Below, piece after piece: positions 1-9,795 of a DNA stretch of 64,000 bases. Source of the stretch: Bradyrhizobium sp. BTAi1 (lineage in GTDB: Bacteria > Pseudomonadota > Alphaproteobacteria > Rhizobiales > Xanthobacteraceae); the NCBI RefSeq assembly GCF_000015165.1, contig NC_009485.1, positions 6,343,501 through 6,407,500 on the forward strand, read 5' to 3'. Within the stretch, counting starts at the first letter, position 1. The number at the start of each line of letters is the position of its first letter. The notes beneath the pieces are model-generated. The model did not search any database and was not told the DNA's origin. It was given only the letters and a program-made list of their open reading frames with translations. The position numbers were made by a program, and so were the translations under genes.

Positions 1-401
1 AGCCAGCTCTCGTTGCGGAACACCAGGAACATCAGGGTCGAGAAGGCGAGCGTGACGAAAGCGAGATAATGATGCTGCACGCGCAGCGCCGGATAGCCGA
101 GCAGCCAGCCGACGATGAAGCAGATCACGATGACGAGCCCGAGCGCGGATATCAGCGGCCAGCCATGCGTGGTCAGGATCGCCGCGCCATAGGCGCCGAT
201 GCCGACGAAGGCGCCCTGCGCCAGCGACACCTGCCCGGCATAGCCGAGCGTGAGGTTGAGGCCCATCGCCGCGATCGTCATGACCGCCCACTGGCTCAGG
301 ATGTACAGGCCATAGCGGTTGAAGTTCATCGGGATGATGATCAGGCCGGCAATGACGATAATCGCCAGCGCGACGAGGAGCAGTCTGCTGTGCTTGCTCA
401 T
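1..401 (-). CDS. livM: Branched-chain amino acid-type ABC transporter permease LivM, partial
   Basis: N-terminal part of an inner-membrane permease; the rest lies beyond the left edge of the window. The start ATG (399-401) overlaps the stop of the preceding permease gene as ATGA, the usual sign of translational coupling within a liv operon. The visible protein opens with a short basic segment (MSKHSR) and then hydrophobic membrane segments, with the NFNRYGLY and GYAGQVSLAQGAFVGIGAY-like stretches typical of LivM. It should pair with the LivH-like permease next to it and use the periplasmic binding protein encoded at 1349-2488. The true substrate cannot be told from sequence. ATPase genes (livG/livF) are not in the window and probably follow to the left. 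Confidence 0.85.
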   Translation of the reverse strand, partial: MSKHSRLLLVALAIIVIAGLIIIPMNFNRYGLYILSQWAVMTIAAMGLNLTLGYAGQVSLAQGAFVGIGAYGAAILTTHGWPLISALGLVIVICFIVGWLLGYPALRVQHHYLAFVTLAFSTLMFLVFRNESW

Positions 402-1273
402 ACCGTGCGCTCCTCGGCTCGTCCGAGCAGGCCCTGCGGCCGGAACAGGATCATCAGGATCAGCAGCAGCATCGGCACGGCGGCGCGATACTGGGTGGAG
501 ACATAGGCGGCGGCCAGATTGTCGACGACGCCGATCAGCAAACCGCCGGCGATGGCGCCACGCACCTGGTTGAAGCCGCCGACGATCGCGGCGATGAAGG
601 CCGCCTGCCCCAACACCTCGCCGCTGGAGAATTTCGCCAGATAGATCGGCGTGATCAGCACCGAGGCCAGCGCCACCAGCACGGCGTTGATCAGGAAGGT
701 CAACAGGATCATGCGCTCGACGGGCACGCCGATGATCCGCGCCACCGTCGGGTTCTGCGCCGCCGCCTGCATCTGGTGACCCAGCGAGGTACGATTCAGC
801 AACGTGGTCAGGCCGACGACGGCCAGGATCGCAACAGCGAGCACGCCGAGGCTCTGCAGCGAGATCGCGCGGCCGAGGATGGACACATCGCCAACCGGCA
901 CGATCGAGGGGAATGGTGAGGCCTCGGCGCTGAAGAACTGCTTCACCACCTCCTTGATCCCGATCGCGAGCGCCATGGTGGCGATCGCCAGCGGCAGCAC
1001 GCCATGCCGCAGCATCGGATCGACCAGCAGCATCTTGAAGGCGAGACCGAGCAGCAGCGCCGACAGGGCGATGCCGACGAGCACCGCGAGCCAGAACGGC
1101 GCGCCGAGATGCATCACCGCGAGCATCAGGAAGGCCGGCAGCATCACGAACTCGCCCTGGGCGAAGTTGATGGTCTGGGAGGTCTGCCACAGCAAGGTGA
1201 AGCCGACGGCGACGAGCGCGTAGATGGCGCCGGTGGCGAGCCCCGCCACGATCAGGTCGAGCAGATTGGACAT
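398..1273 (-). CDS. livH: Branched-chain amino acid-type ABC transporter permease LivH
   Basis: 291 residues, the normal LivH length, almost wholly hydrophobic with about eight membrane segments. The N-terminal LIVAGLATGAIYALVAVG stretch and the INFAQGEF motif (about residues 36-43) are hallmarks of HAAT-family permeases. It forms the membrane channel with LivM, and the stop overlaps the livM start by four bases (ATGA). The gene lies 75 bp downstream of the binding-protein gene in the same orientation, so the set is probably one operon. The neighbouring shikimate dehydrogenase-like gene and LysR regulator make an aromatic or alicyclic acid a possible substrate instead of an amino acid. That is inference from context. 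Confidence 0.9.
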   Translation of the reverse strand: MSNLLDLIVAGLATGAIYALVAVGFTLLWQTSQTINFAQGEFVMLPAFLMLAVMHLGAPFWLAVLVGIALSALLLGLAFKMLLVDPMLRHGVLPLAIATMALAIGIKEVVKQFFSAEASPFPSIVPVGDVSILGRAISLQSLGVLAVAILAVVGLTTLLNRTSLGHQMQAAAQNPTVARIIGVPVERMILLTFLINAVLVALASVLITPIYLAKFSSGEVLGQAAFIAAIVGGFNQVRGAIAGGLLIGVVDNLAAAYVSTQYRAAVPMLLLILMILFRPQGLLGRAEERTV

Positions 1274-1348
1274 GGTTTCCCCGTGAGCCCTTGGGTGACG
1301 GCGGCGCCGGACATCACCCCTCCAAGCGCCGCCGATCCACCGGTGTCC

Positions 1349-2488
1349 TCAGTTGAGTTTCGGCAGCACCTGCTTCACCACCTGCTTGCCCTCGACCACC
1401 TCGACCAGGAAGCCCTGGCGATCGATGTCGCCGTTCTGGTCGAAGGTGACATCCATCAGGATGTTCGGCTCGGCCGACGTCTTGATGGTCAGGCCGTGCA
1501 GGGTATCGGCGAACGCCTTGGAGTCGACCTTGCCCATCTTCTCGGTCGTCGCCTTGACCATGTAGATCGCAAGGTAGCCCTTGAGACCATTATGGTCGGG
1601 CACGTAGTTGTACTTCTTCACGAAGCGGTCGCGGAACGCCTTGACGGCCTCGACCGGCGCATCGGTGGTGAGGCCGACATGGCCGCGCGCGCCGTTGGCG
1701 GCGTCGCCGGCGAGCTCGATCACCTTCTGGCCGACCAGCGTGGTCTCGCCGATCAGCGGCGCCGTCACGCCCTGGCGCTTGATCTCCTTCAGGATGCGCG
1801 CGCTCTCTTCCTCATTGACGTAGATGAAGACGGCGTCGGGCGCCGCGGCCTTGATCTTGCTGACGTCGGCCGCAAAGTCGGCCTGGCCGGCTTCGGTCGA
1901 CAGATCGGCCGCGACCTTGATGCCGAGGCGGTTGAACTCCTTGGTGATGACGTCGCGTCCACCGCGGCCGAAATCGTTGTTGACCCAGACCACCGCGACC
2001 GACTTCGCCTTCAGCTCGTCGTTGATGTATTTCGCGACCTTCGGCATCGACGATTGCTGGCCGAATGAAGTGCGGAACAGGAACTTGTTACCGGCCTGCG
2101 TGAGCTCCGCTGCCTCGCCGCCCATGATCTGGGTGATGCCGGCTTCAGCGGCCAAAGGTGCCGTGACCTTCACCGAGCCCGAATAGCCGGGCCCGAGCAG
2201 CACATAGGGCTCGCCGTCGAGCGCCTTCTGCACCTGGGCCCGCGCGACGCCGGGGTTGGATTGCGAGTCAGCGTGGCTGACCTCGATCTTGCGGCCGAGG
2301 ATACCGCCTTTGGCGTTGATCTCCTCGACGGCGAGGTCGATGCCGTTTTTCCAATTGTTGCCGACGGTGGCGCCGCCGCCCGAGAGCTCGGCGACATCAG
2401 CGATCTTGATGGGCGCGCCGGATTGCGCGTAGGCAGCTCCGGTGAGCAGCGCGGCCGAGCACAGGCCAGCCAGGATGATCGATCTCAC
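1349..2488 (-). CDS. Periplasmic substrate-binding protein of a HAAT-type ABC importer
   Basis: 379 residues with a clear Sec signal peptide (about residues 1-21, cleavage after AYA). The mature part opens with PIKIADVAELSGGGATVGNNW and continues with EINAKGGILGRKIEV, the standard start of type I periplasmic binding proteins of the Leu/Ile/Val class (Peripla_BP_6). It should deliver its ligand to the LivH/LivM permeases encoded just downstream. Members of this family bind amino acids, amides, urea and many aromatic acids, so the ligand is open. The shikimate dehydrogenase-like gene 78 bp upstream in the same orientation hints at quinate, shikimate or a related compound. Confidence 0.88.
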   Translation of the reverse strand: MRSIILAGLCSAALLTGAAYAQSGAPIKIADVAELSGGGATVGNNWKNGIDLAVEEINAKGGILGRKIEVSHADSQSNPGVARAQVQKALDGEPYVLLGPGYSGSVKVTAPLAAEAGITQIMGGEAAELTQAGNKFLFRTSFGQQSSMPKVAKYINDELKAKSVAVVWVNNDFGRGGRDVITKEFNRLGIKVAADLSTEAGQADFAADVSKIKAAAPDAVFIYVNEEESARILKEIKRQGVTAPLIGETTLVGQKVIELAGDAANGARGHVGLTTDAPVEAVKAFRDRFVKKYNYVPDHNGLKGYLAIYMVKATTEKMGKVDSKAFADTLHGLTIKTSAEPNILMDVTFDQNGDIDRQGFLVEVVEGKQVVKQVLPKLN

Positions 2489-2566
2489 GTTGTTTCCTCC
2501 TCTGCTTTAAACGCTTGTTTGCGTTTCTTGCTTGAACGAATGGTCCGGCGCGTATTGACCGCCGGC

Positions 2567-3448
2567 TCAGGCGGCGTCAACCGCCGGATATCTCTCTGCC
2601 ATGTGGTTGTCGAACGCCGCCCCCATTGCCTCGGTCGAGGGGGCGAGCCCGGTGAACAGCTCGAAGGCGTCGGCGGCCTGGTAGATGGCGAGTTCGCGGC
2701 CGAGCAGGACCTGCGCTCCCCTCGCCTTGGCGGCCTTCAGCAGCGGCGTCCACAGCGGTGAGTAGACGGCGTCGGCCACCCAGAGATCGGTGCGCAACAG
2801 ATGATCGGGGACTGGCGTGCCGCGGTTTGGCAGCATTCCGATCGGCGTCCCATTGACGACACCGGCCGCGCCCTGCAGCGCCCGCTCGACGCTATCGACA
2901 ACCACGGCTCCGGTGCTCGCAGGAAGCAGACGCGCAAGCCGCTCGGCTCGGGCGCGTTCGGTGTCATAGATGCGCAGCCCGGCGACGTTGAGGTTCGCAA
3001 GTGCGAAAGCGATCGCCTTGCCGACGCCACCAGCGCCGATGAGCGCCACGGCACCGCGACCGGTCTGGCTCAACAACGGCGCGACCGCGCGCTCAAAGCC
3101 CGTGGTGTCCGTATTGTGCCCGATCAGCCGGCCGTCGCGCACAACGACGGTATTGACGGCGCCCATCGCCGCCGCCTTCGGTGCGAGTTCGTCGAGCAGT
3201 TCGACCACGGCTTCCTTGTAGGGGTAGGTCACATTGACACCGGCGAAGCCCAGCCGGCGCACGCCTTCGAGCAGCGTCGCAAGGCCCGCCCGGTCGGCAC
3301 CGGCGACCTCGATCAGCTGATAGTGGCAGCGGACGCCGAGCGCCGCCGCAGCGTGTTCGTGCATCGCGGGAGACGCCGAATGCGCGATCGGTGCACCGAT
3401 CAAGCCGGTCAGGAATTTGCGGGCTTTGAGCGCGGTAAAATCAGGCAC
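2567..3448 (-). CDS. Shikimate/quinate dehydrogenase-like protein (AroE family)
   Basis: Predicted NADP(H)- or NAD(H)-dependent dehydrogenase interconverting 3-dehydroshikimate and shikimate (or dehydroquinate and quinate). With a GTG start at 3448 it has 293 residues, typical of the family; the open frame extends upstream to 3547, but that stretch (rich in R and H) does not look like AroE. Visible motifs are SASPAMHEHA in the substrate pocket, NVTYPYKE with the catalytic lysine, HNTDTTGF with the catalytic aspartate, and a GAGGVGKA dinucleotide-binding loop. It sits between a LysR gene and an ABC importer, away from other aro genes. A catabolic (quinate/shikimate use) role is therefore more likely than the housekeeping aroE role. 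The cofactor and direction are not determined. Confidence 0.85.
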   Translation of the reverse strand: MPDFTALKARKFLTGLIGAPIAHSASPAMHEHAAAALGVRCHYQLIEVAGADRAGLATLLEGVRRLGFAGVNVTYPYKEAVVELLDELAPKAAAMGAVNTVVVRDGRLIGHNTDTTGFERAVAPLLSQTGRGAVALIGAGGVGKAIAFALANLNVAGLRIYDTERARAERLARLLPASTGAVVVDSVERALQGAAGVVNGTPIGMLPNRGTPVPDHLLRTDLWVADAVYSPLWTPLLKAAKARGAQVLLGRELAIYQAADAFELFTGLAPSTEAMGAAFDNHMAERYPAVDAA

Positions 3449-3571
3449 GTTCGCTTCAGTCTCTGCTGCCGCCTCGCGCGATCGCCGCACGAGCGATGAA
3501 TGATGCGGCGGACGATAGCGCGTCCATCCGCTAACACAATTACCCAATTATCCGCCGAACCTAACATCATG

Positions 3572-4513
3572 TTATCTTTTGCCGGCAGGCGCCTTGGCGG
3601 GCTTCGCCGCCGCGCGCCGGCCCGGCTCCACCGCGCGCATCTCGGCGCGCAGGCAATCGATGAAGTGCTCGGCATAGAGCGACAATGGCGTTCCACGCTT
3701 GACGGCGATGTAGGTGTCGAAACGGGTCGGCTCGGCGATCTTGATGAGCTCGATGCCAGGATAGCCGCCATGCGCCACCGTGAACTGGTCGATGACCGCG
3801 ATGCCGAGCCCGGCCTTCACGAGCGCACAGACCGTGGTGCCGAAGCGCGCCTTGATCGAGATGTTGTAGCTCAGCCTGTTGCGCGCGAAGATCTCCGCCA
3901 TGATCCGGCCGTAGGGATCGTTGGGATCGATGCCGATCAGCGGATAGCGCGTCATCTCGGCGGCGGAGACCTGCTTGCGGCCGGCGAGCTCATGGCCGGG
4001 CGGGACGATGCAGAACAATTCACCCGACGCCAACGGCAGGAATTCAAGCGCGGAATGGTCGAGGCGGTAGCTCATCGCCACGCACTCGCCTTTGCCCAGC
4101 ATCAGATAGTCGATCGCCTCCTCGATCTTGAGGATGTTGATGTCGATGCCGAGGTCGGGATAGCGGCGGCGGACGCGCTCGATCGCGCGCGGCACCATGA
4201 CCTGGGAAATGCTGGGGACCGAGCCGATGCGCAGCTCAGACAGCGCGCCGCGACCGATATTGGAGATGATGTAGCTGAGATCGTCGACCTTCTCGTAGAC
4301 GCTGTTGATCTGCGCGAAGATGTTCTGCGCCTCGGGGGTCGGGAAGTAGCGACCGTTCTGGCGCTGGAAAAAGCGGATGCCGAGCGAGCGCTCGGTGTAT
4401 TTCACCAACCGGCTGACGCCCGGCGCCGACACCTTCAACAGCCGCGCCGCGCCATTGATGGTGCCCGTCACCATGACCGCGCGGATGACCTCGACCTGGC
4501 GCAACGTCATCAT
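3572..4513 (-). CDS. LysR-family transcriptional regulator
   Basis: 313 residues with an N-terminal winged helix-turn-helix (about residues 2-60; MMTLRQVEVIRAVMVTGTIN, then AARLLKVSAPGVSRLVKYTE) and a periplasmic-binding-like effector domain (about 90-295). The basic Ala/Lys/Pro-rich tail (KPAKAPAGKR) is dispensable-looking. It lies directly upstream, in the same orientation, of the shikimate dehydrogenase-like gene and the ABC importer, and so may control that block. LysR genes are more often divergent from their targets, so this is only a probable assignment. The effector is unknown. Confidence 0.88.
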   Translation of the reverse strand: MMTLRQVEVIRAVMVTGTINGAARLLKVSAPGVSRLVKYTERSLGIRFFQRQNGRYFPTPEAQNIFAQINSVYEKVDDLSYIISNIGRGALSELRIGSVPSISQVMVPRAIERVRRRYPDLGIDINILKIEEAIDYLMLGKGECVAMSYRLDHSALEFLPLASGELFCIVPPGHELAGRKQVSAAEMTRYPLIGIDPNDPYGRIMAEIFARNRLSYNISIKARFGTTVCALVKAGLGIAVIDQFTVAHGGYPGIELIKIAEPTRFDTYIAVKRGTPLSLYAEHFIDCLRAEMRAVEPGRRAAAKPAKAPAGKR

Positions 4514-4544
4514 CGGCGCTGCCCCTCCCCGACGCGCGTGGTCG

Positions 4545-7500
4545 TCACGGGCTGCCCGGCGGCGTCAACACGACCGGCGGACGCGGCAAGGGCCGGGGCC
4601 GCGGCGGCAGCGCGCCGGGCGCAGGCTTGATCTCGACCGGCGGCGGCAGCGGAGCAACCTGCGGCTGGCTCGATGCCACAGGGGCGGCCGGCGCAGGGGC
4701 CGTTGCGGGAGCCGAGAGCGGCGCGGTCAGCGGCGGCACCGCCGCGCGCGGACCGCCCAGCCTGGCGCGCGGATCGCGCCGCGGATCACGTCCGGGCACC
4801 GGCACGTCGGCGGCATTGGGCGGGACCGGCGCGACATCCGGACCACCCGGCAGCGACGCCGTCGACGACGAATAGGCCGGCGGCGCCTCGCCGCGCGCGA
4901 TCGCGTCCAGACGGCGCGTCTCGCGGTCGATCGCACGCACGGCAAGCCAGGAGGACAGCGAGGTGACGTCGACCGCGCGCGTCAGCGTATCGGGCGTGCC
5001 GACCGCAAACAGCTGAACCTCCGGCCGGCTGTTGGAGCTGCCGACCGTGTTAGAGCTGAGGCTGGCGCGAATGTCGGCCTGATCGGCCGGGATATCGAAG
5101 CCGCCGGAGACGATCGCGCGCGCCCCCTGGGCTTCCAGCGGGGTGGCGCCGACGCGCAGCCGGCCGTCGCGGATGATGAACGGGATCTGAGCCGAAGCAA
5201 TGGACAACGTGCCCGAGCTCAGCGCCGGCTCGACGATCTGCCGGAGCTTGCCGTCATCGCCGAGCTGTCCCGCATCGGCGGCGCGCAAGGCCGCATCGAA
5301 CGCCCGCGGATCGAGATTTGGAATCGCCGCATTGTCGAGTGTGACAGTGCCATTGCCCGACAGCGCGCTCACGAGTCCCTGCACGCTGCGCCCCTCGGCG
5401 GCGAGCGCCATCTGGGCCGACACCTTGCCGGCCGGCATCTTCAGACTGCGATAGCGCAGTGCGTTGCCGTCGATGCCCGCGAGCTCGACGCGCCCGTTCA
5501 GAACCAGCCCATTGGCGTTGGAACGCGCCTCGACGGTCGCGGTCACATCGCCGCCGCCGAGCTTGCCCTTGAGATTTTCGATCGTCAGCGACTGCCCGTC
5601 GCTCGCGACGGCGCCACCGAGGGGCCGCAGCTCGGTGCCGTTCAAGACAGCGCCGCTCAGAGCCTGGAACGACACCCGCCCGCGCCAGCCTTTCAAGAGG
5701 CCCGGGCCAAGCGGCGCGGCCGCGTCTTGGCCGGCCGCGCCGACCAGCACCGAAAACAGCTGCGGGACATCGAGCGCATCGAGGCCGAGTTCGCCGTCGA
5801 TCTGCTTTTCATCGTCCAGGTTCATCGCGAGACGACCGCGGAGCCGCGAGCCGCCGACCGTGCTGTCGATATCGTCGAGGGTCACGCGGGTGCCGGAGAG
5901 ACCGAGCCGGCCGAACAGCCGGACGTTCTGGGCTGCGCTTTCCTGGGGCTTCAGCCCAACCAGCGGCGCCAGGTTGGCGCTGCGCAGGCGCAGATTCGCC
6001 GTCGCCTTGGTGAACTCTCCCCATGGCTCGATCGTCCCCTGTGCGTCGCCGTCGAGACCCGCGCCGGACAGCTTGGCATTGACGCGCAACGGCGCGCGCC
6101 AGCTGCCGCTCACGCTCGCTTCGAACTGCGCCGGGCCGTTGCCCACCGCTGCAAAGCGGTCGAGGCCGAGCAGCGCGAGCACCAGATGGCCCTGCTCAGA
6201 TGACAGCCGGCTCTCGATGCCGAGCTCGGTACGGTCGATCGCATCGACTTCGAAGCTGCGGAGTGCTGCCGCCGACGGCTTTGCCGTCAGGGTCGCCGAG
6301 CCCTTCAACTGCGGCGCATCCAGATCGAGCACGGCTTTCGCCTGGCTGCGCTCGAGGTTCGTCGGATCCTTGGCGAGATCGAGCGTGAGCTTCAGCCGCG
6401 CCGCGCCCGAGGGGATGCTCAAGGCATCGAAACGAGCGGCGATCCTCGGCGCGATCGGCTGCACCAGCGACGTGATCTCCTTCAACGAGCCGGCCATCGA
6501 GGTCAGGACCAGCCGTCCGGTCGCGTCGGCGCGATCGAACCGGCCGGAGCCCTCGCTGCTGACGCCGCCGCTTTGGCCGAATTTGAGCTGATCGAGAGCG
6601 ATCGTCTTGGGATCGTAGGAAAAGCGCGTCGCGAGCGGACTGAGCTCCTGGCCGCTGATCTTGGCGCGGCCGATGTCGAGCGCCACGCTGGCCTCGGTTG
6701 GCCACTCGCCCGAGGCTCCTGCGAGCGAACGCGCCACCGCCAGCGCAGCATCGAGGTCGAGCCTGTCACCCTTGAGCGCCGTTTCCAGCCGGGAGCCCGC
6801 TCCGGCAGCCTTGGTGATCAGCGCGATGCGTCCATCGACGGACCCGCCGTCAATGTCCGCCTTCAGACTATCGATGGCCACCCGATCCGGCGCCACGCTG
6901 ATATCGCCGCGCAGCCGCAGCGGACGCTGGGTGCGGTAGGTGGTATCGCTGCGGCCCTGCATCCAGGCCACCAGGGCGTCAGGCTCCGATGATGAAAGGT
7001 CGAGCGCGCCGGAGAAGCCGGACGTGACCGCGGTCGAGATGCCGATCGTGCGGAACGTCAGATGCGTCGCGCCGGGCGCGCGCAGATCGACCTTTTCCAG
7101 GCTCCATGCCGTCGTCTCGTTGTGCAGGTCGGCGGTGAAGTTCTGCACCGGGCGGCCCGACAGCATGATCTGCTCGGTGGAGAATTGCACATTGGCGGGG
7201 AGCGGCAGGGTCGGCAGCTGCGCAATCCAGTTGCGCAAAGCCGGCAAGACGCGGGCCGGCGCCATCGCGCGCCTGTCCCTCACATCGCCGCCACCGGAGA
7301 GCAGCTTGTCGGCATCGAGCTGGCGCGCAGACAGCGTCGCGCGCAGCATCGGTGCGGCGCCAAACCGCACGTCGCCGCTGCCGGTGAACTTGAGTGAGCG
7401 ATCCTCCTCGCCGAAGGTCACCTCGATCTGGTCGAGCTTGGCCGCGGCCTGGTCGCCTCCGACCTTGGCGGCGATCCGCCACGGCGTCGCGCCCGCTGCC

Positions 7501-8321
7501 ACGGCCGGGCTGCTCTTGGCGGACGGCGGATTGGCCGATTGCGGCTTGGCCGGGTCGCCCGCGGCGAGCTTGTCCTTGCCGTCGCCCTGCTCCTTGGGCG
7601 GCGAAGACAGCGTGAGCGCGCCCTCGAACCGCGGCGAGCGGTTGGGAAAGCTGATCAGACCTTCGACATCGGCGATGACGGCACGCTCGCCCGGGTCGAT
7701 ATTGAGGTGGACGCGCAGGCCGCCGGACTCCTTGTCCTGGCTCGACGACACCCGGAACGGGAAACGGGCGCCGCGGATCGAGACCGCACCGTCGCCGCGC
7801 AGCGAACCAGCCAGCGAACGCACGTCGCCGGAGAAGACGATATCGGTCAGCTCGAGGGTCGAGCGGCTGGCGGCGTCGTGCAGAGCGACCCGACCGGTGA
7901 GATTGAAGCGATCGATCGCCAGCGCGGCCAGGTTGAACCGGCCCGAGGCGGCCGGCAGGTCGACCTGGCCCTTGGCGTCGAGCCCGAGATCGGCGGCCAT
8001 TCCGCCGATGGTGAGTTCATTCGCCTTCCACTCCCCGCGCATCAGATCGCCGAGGCTGAACTCGACGTCCAGCTTGTCGGCGCGCAGCTTGCCCAGATGA
8101 TTGGCGCCGCCGAACGTGACCTGTCGGAGCCGCAACGTGGGAGTTGGCAGCAGCCGTGCGTCCAGCGCACCGGCGACCCGCACGGGCACACCAATGATCT
8201 TGCTCGCCTCGGCCTCGAACTGCGGCCGGAACTGGTTCCAGTCGACGAAGAACGGGCCGATCAGCGCAGCAAGGAGCGCAAGGATGAAGGCAATCGCCAA
8301 GCCGAGCAGGGTCGTCTGCAC
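4545..8321 (-). CDS. AsmA family protein, large envelope protein
   Basis: 1258 residues from a GTG at 8321, chosen because GAGGGAGA lies a few bases upstream; a longer frame to 8387 lacks this support. One N-terminal membrane segment (about residues 3-27) is followed by GPFFVDWNQFRPQFEAEASK, the signature opening of AsmA proteins. The large periplasmic body has repeated beta-rich AsmA-type segments and an AsmA C-terminal domain (about 850-1110). The last 115 residues are Pro/Ala-rich and look disordered. AsmA-like proteins are bridge-like proteins implicated in phospholipid movement to the outer membrane and in envelope homeostasis. The gene is monocistronic in appearance. Confidence 0.9.
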   Translation of the reverse strand: MQTTLLGLAIAFILALLAALIGPFFVDWNQFRPQFEAEASKIIGVPVRVAGALDARLLPTPTLRLRQVTFGGANHLGKLRADKLDVEFSLGDLMRGEWKANELTIGGMAADLGLDAKGQVDLPAASGRFNLAALAIDRFNLTGRVALHDAASRSTLELTDIVFSGDVRSLAGSLRGDGAVSIRGARFPFRVSSSQDKESGGLRVHLNIDPGERAVIADVEGLISFPNRSPRFEGALTLSSPPKEQGDGKDKLAAGDPAKPQSANPPSAKSSPAVAAGATPWRIAAKVGGDQAAAKLDQIEVTFGEEDRSLKFTGSGDVRFGAAPMLRATLSARQLDADKLLSGGGDVRDRRAMAPARVLPALRNWIAQLPTLPLPANVQFSTEQIMLSGRPVQNFTADLHNETTAWSLEKVDLRAPGATHLTFRTIGISTAVTSGFSGALDLSSSEPDALVAWMQGRSDTTYRTQRPLRLRGDISVAPDRVAIDSLKADIDGGSVDGRIALITKAAGAGSRLETALKGDRLDLDAALAVARSLAGASGEWPTEASVALDIGRAKISGQELSPLATRFSYDPKTIALDQLKFGQSGGVSSEGSGRFDRADATGRLVLTSMAGSLKEITSLVQPIAPRIAARFDALSIPSGAARLKLTLDLAKDPTNLERSQAKAVLDLDAPQLKGSATLTAKPSAAALRSFEVDAIDRTELGIESRLSSEQGHLVLALLGLDRFAAVGNGPAQFEASVSGSWRAPLRVNAKLSGAGLDGDAQGTIEPWGEFTKATANLRLRSANLAPLVGLKPQESAAQNVRLFGRLGLSGTRVTLDDIDSTVGGSRLRGRLAMNLDDEKQIDGELGLDALDVPQLFSVLVGAAGQDAAAPLGPGLLKGWRGRVSFQALSGAVLNGTELRPLGGAVASDGQSLTIENLKGKLGGGDVTATVEARSNANGLVLNGRVELAGIDGNALRYRSLKMPAGKVSAQMALAAEGRSVQGLVSALSGNGTVTLDNAAIPNLDPRAFDAALRAADAGQLGDDGKLRQIVEPALSSGTLSIASAQIPFIIRDGRLRVGATPLEAQGARAIVSGGFDIPADQADIRASLSSNTVGSSNSRPEVQLFAVGTPDTLTRAVDVTSLSSWLAVRAIDRETRRLDAIARGEAPPAYSSSTASLPGGPDVAPVPPNAADVPVPGRDPRRDPRARLGGPRAAVPPLTAPLSAPATAPAPAAPVASSQPQVAPLPPPVEIKPAPGALPPRPRPLPRPPVVLTPPGSP

Positions 8322-8491
8322 GGGGTCTCCCTCAAAGGACAACGCTCCGGCGTCCCAACCTTCAAACCAATGCGGCAGCGGGCCCACTGGCTTCGATACC
8401 GGAGCGCTGCATCATATAGGATTAAGTATGGCGAAGTCACAGCGCTGTCGGTATTTCCGGGGGCGTTGCACAAGTCCGTTCACGAAGATGG

Positions 8492-9724
8492 TTACCAGTG
8501 CGCCGGCAGCCGCTTGAGACCGCGCAGCACGAAGGTCGGCCGCCATTCCGGGTTGTCCGGATCGTCCAGCTTCAGCTCCGGCAGACGCCGCAGCAGGGTT
8601 CCGATCGCGACCTCGGCCTCGATGCGGGCGAGCTGCGCCCCCAGGCAATGGTGGATGCCGCCGCCGAACGAGAGCGGCTTGACATTCGCCCGGGTGATAT
8701 CGAGCTGCTCCGGAGCGTCCGGATAAACAGCCGGATCGCGGTTGGCCGAGCCGAGCAGGCACAGCACGGCCTCCCCCTTCGGGATTCGCCGGCCGCCGAG
8801 ATCCTCGATATCCTCGAGCGCCACCCGCCCGGTCAGTTGCACCGAGGAATCATAACGCAGGAACTCCTCGATGGCGTTGGTGATCAGCTCCGGCCGCGCC
8901 TTCAAGAGCGCCAGCTGGTCGGGATTGCGATGCAGTGCCAGAAGGCCGTTGCCGATCAGATTGACCGTGGTCTCGTGGCCCGCCCCGAACAGCAGGATGA
9001 TGTTGGCGGTGAGCTCCTCATGGCTGAGCTTGGCGCCGTCCTCCTCCGCCTGCAGCAGCTGCGTCGTGAGGTCGTCGCCGGGATGTTTCCGGCGCAGCTC
9101 GAACAGATGCTGGAAATAGGCGGTTGACACAGCATTGCCGGCATTGCCCTCGGCGATTTCGGCTTTCGACAGCGGCACCGGATCGAGCAGGCGGCCGCCT
9201 TCGCGCGAGCTTCTGTAGAAGGCCTCGCGATGCTCCTCGGGGATTCCCAGCATGTCGCAGATCACCGTGACCGGCAGCTTGAAGGCGAAGTCCTCGATCA
9301 GGTCCATGCGGCCGTGCGGGATCACCTCGTCCAGCGTGCGATCGACGATCTGCTGGATCCGCGGCCGCATGTCCTCGACCCGCCGCGCCGTGAACGCCTT
9401 CACCACAAGGCCGCGCAGCCGGGTATGATCCGGCGGATCCTGCTGCAGCATCCAATGGCTCATGCTGCGGAAGACCGGCTCCTGCATGATCTCAGGACCA
9501 TAGCGCCGGATCGAGCGATCGACGAAGTCCTTGCCGAAGCGCTTGTCGCGCAGCACGAGGCTCGCTTCCGCATGGCGGCTGGCGAGAACCGAGCCGAACG
9601 GCGTCACATGCATCGGGTCGTTGTCGCGCAGCTGCTGATAGAAGGGATAGGGATCGCGGATGAATTCCGGCGACAGCGGGTTGAACAGCGGTGCGGCCTT
9701 CGCGGCCTGAACGAGCTCGTTCAT
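8492..9724 (-). CDS. Cytochrome P450
   Basis: 410 residues, soluble bacterial class P450. All core motifs are present: the I-helix oxygen-activation motif GAGHETT (247-253), the K-helix ExxR (E287-R290), and the heme-binding loop FGGGIHHCLG with the axial thiolate cysteine at residue 360. The sequence resembles the CYP family that includes actinobacterial and rhizobial hydroxylases. No ferredoxin or ferredoxin reductase gene lies next to it, so its electron donor is encoded elsewhere. An MFS carrier gene lies 71 bp upstream in the same orientation, and the two may be co-transcribed for uptake and oxidation of one compound. The substrate is unknown. Confidence 0.93.
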   Translation of the reverse strand: MNELVQAAKAAPLFNPLSPEFIRDPYPFYQQLRDNDPMHVTPFGSVLASRHAEASLVLRDKRFGKDFVDRSIRRYGPEIMQEPVFRSMSHWMLQQDPPDHTRLRGLVVKAFTARRVEDMRPRIQQIVDRTLDEVIPHGRMDLIEDFAFKLPVTVICDMLGIPEEHREAFYRSSREGGRLLDPVPLSKAEIAEGNAGNAVSTAYFQHLFELRRKHPGDDLTTQLLQAEEDGAKLSHEELTANIILLFGAGHETTVNLIGNGLLALHRNPDQLALLKARPELITNAIEEFLRYDSSVQLTGRVALEDIEDLGGRRIPKGEAVLCLLGSANRDPAVYPDAPEQLDITRANVKPLSFGGGIHHCLGAQLARIEAEVAIGTLLRRLPELKLDDPDNPEWRPTFVLRGLKRLPAHW

Positions 9725-9795
9725 GTGGTCCCTCTCCCAGATTAGACCGATTAGTTCACGGCCGCGCCGTTATGACAAGTCGACCAGATCACACA

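Noticed and set aside
4377-6203. 608-codon open frame on the plus strand opposite the AsmA gene
   Set aside because: It is antisense to a well-supported gene, has no recognisable domain and has the Arg/Ala-rich make-up expected of a shadow frame in high-GC DNA.
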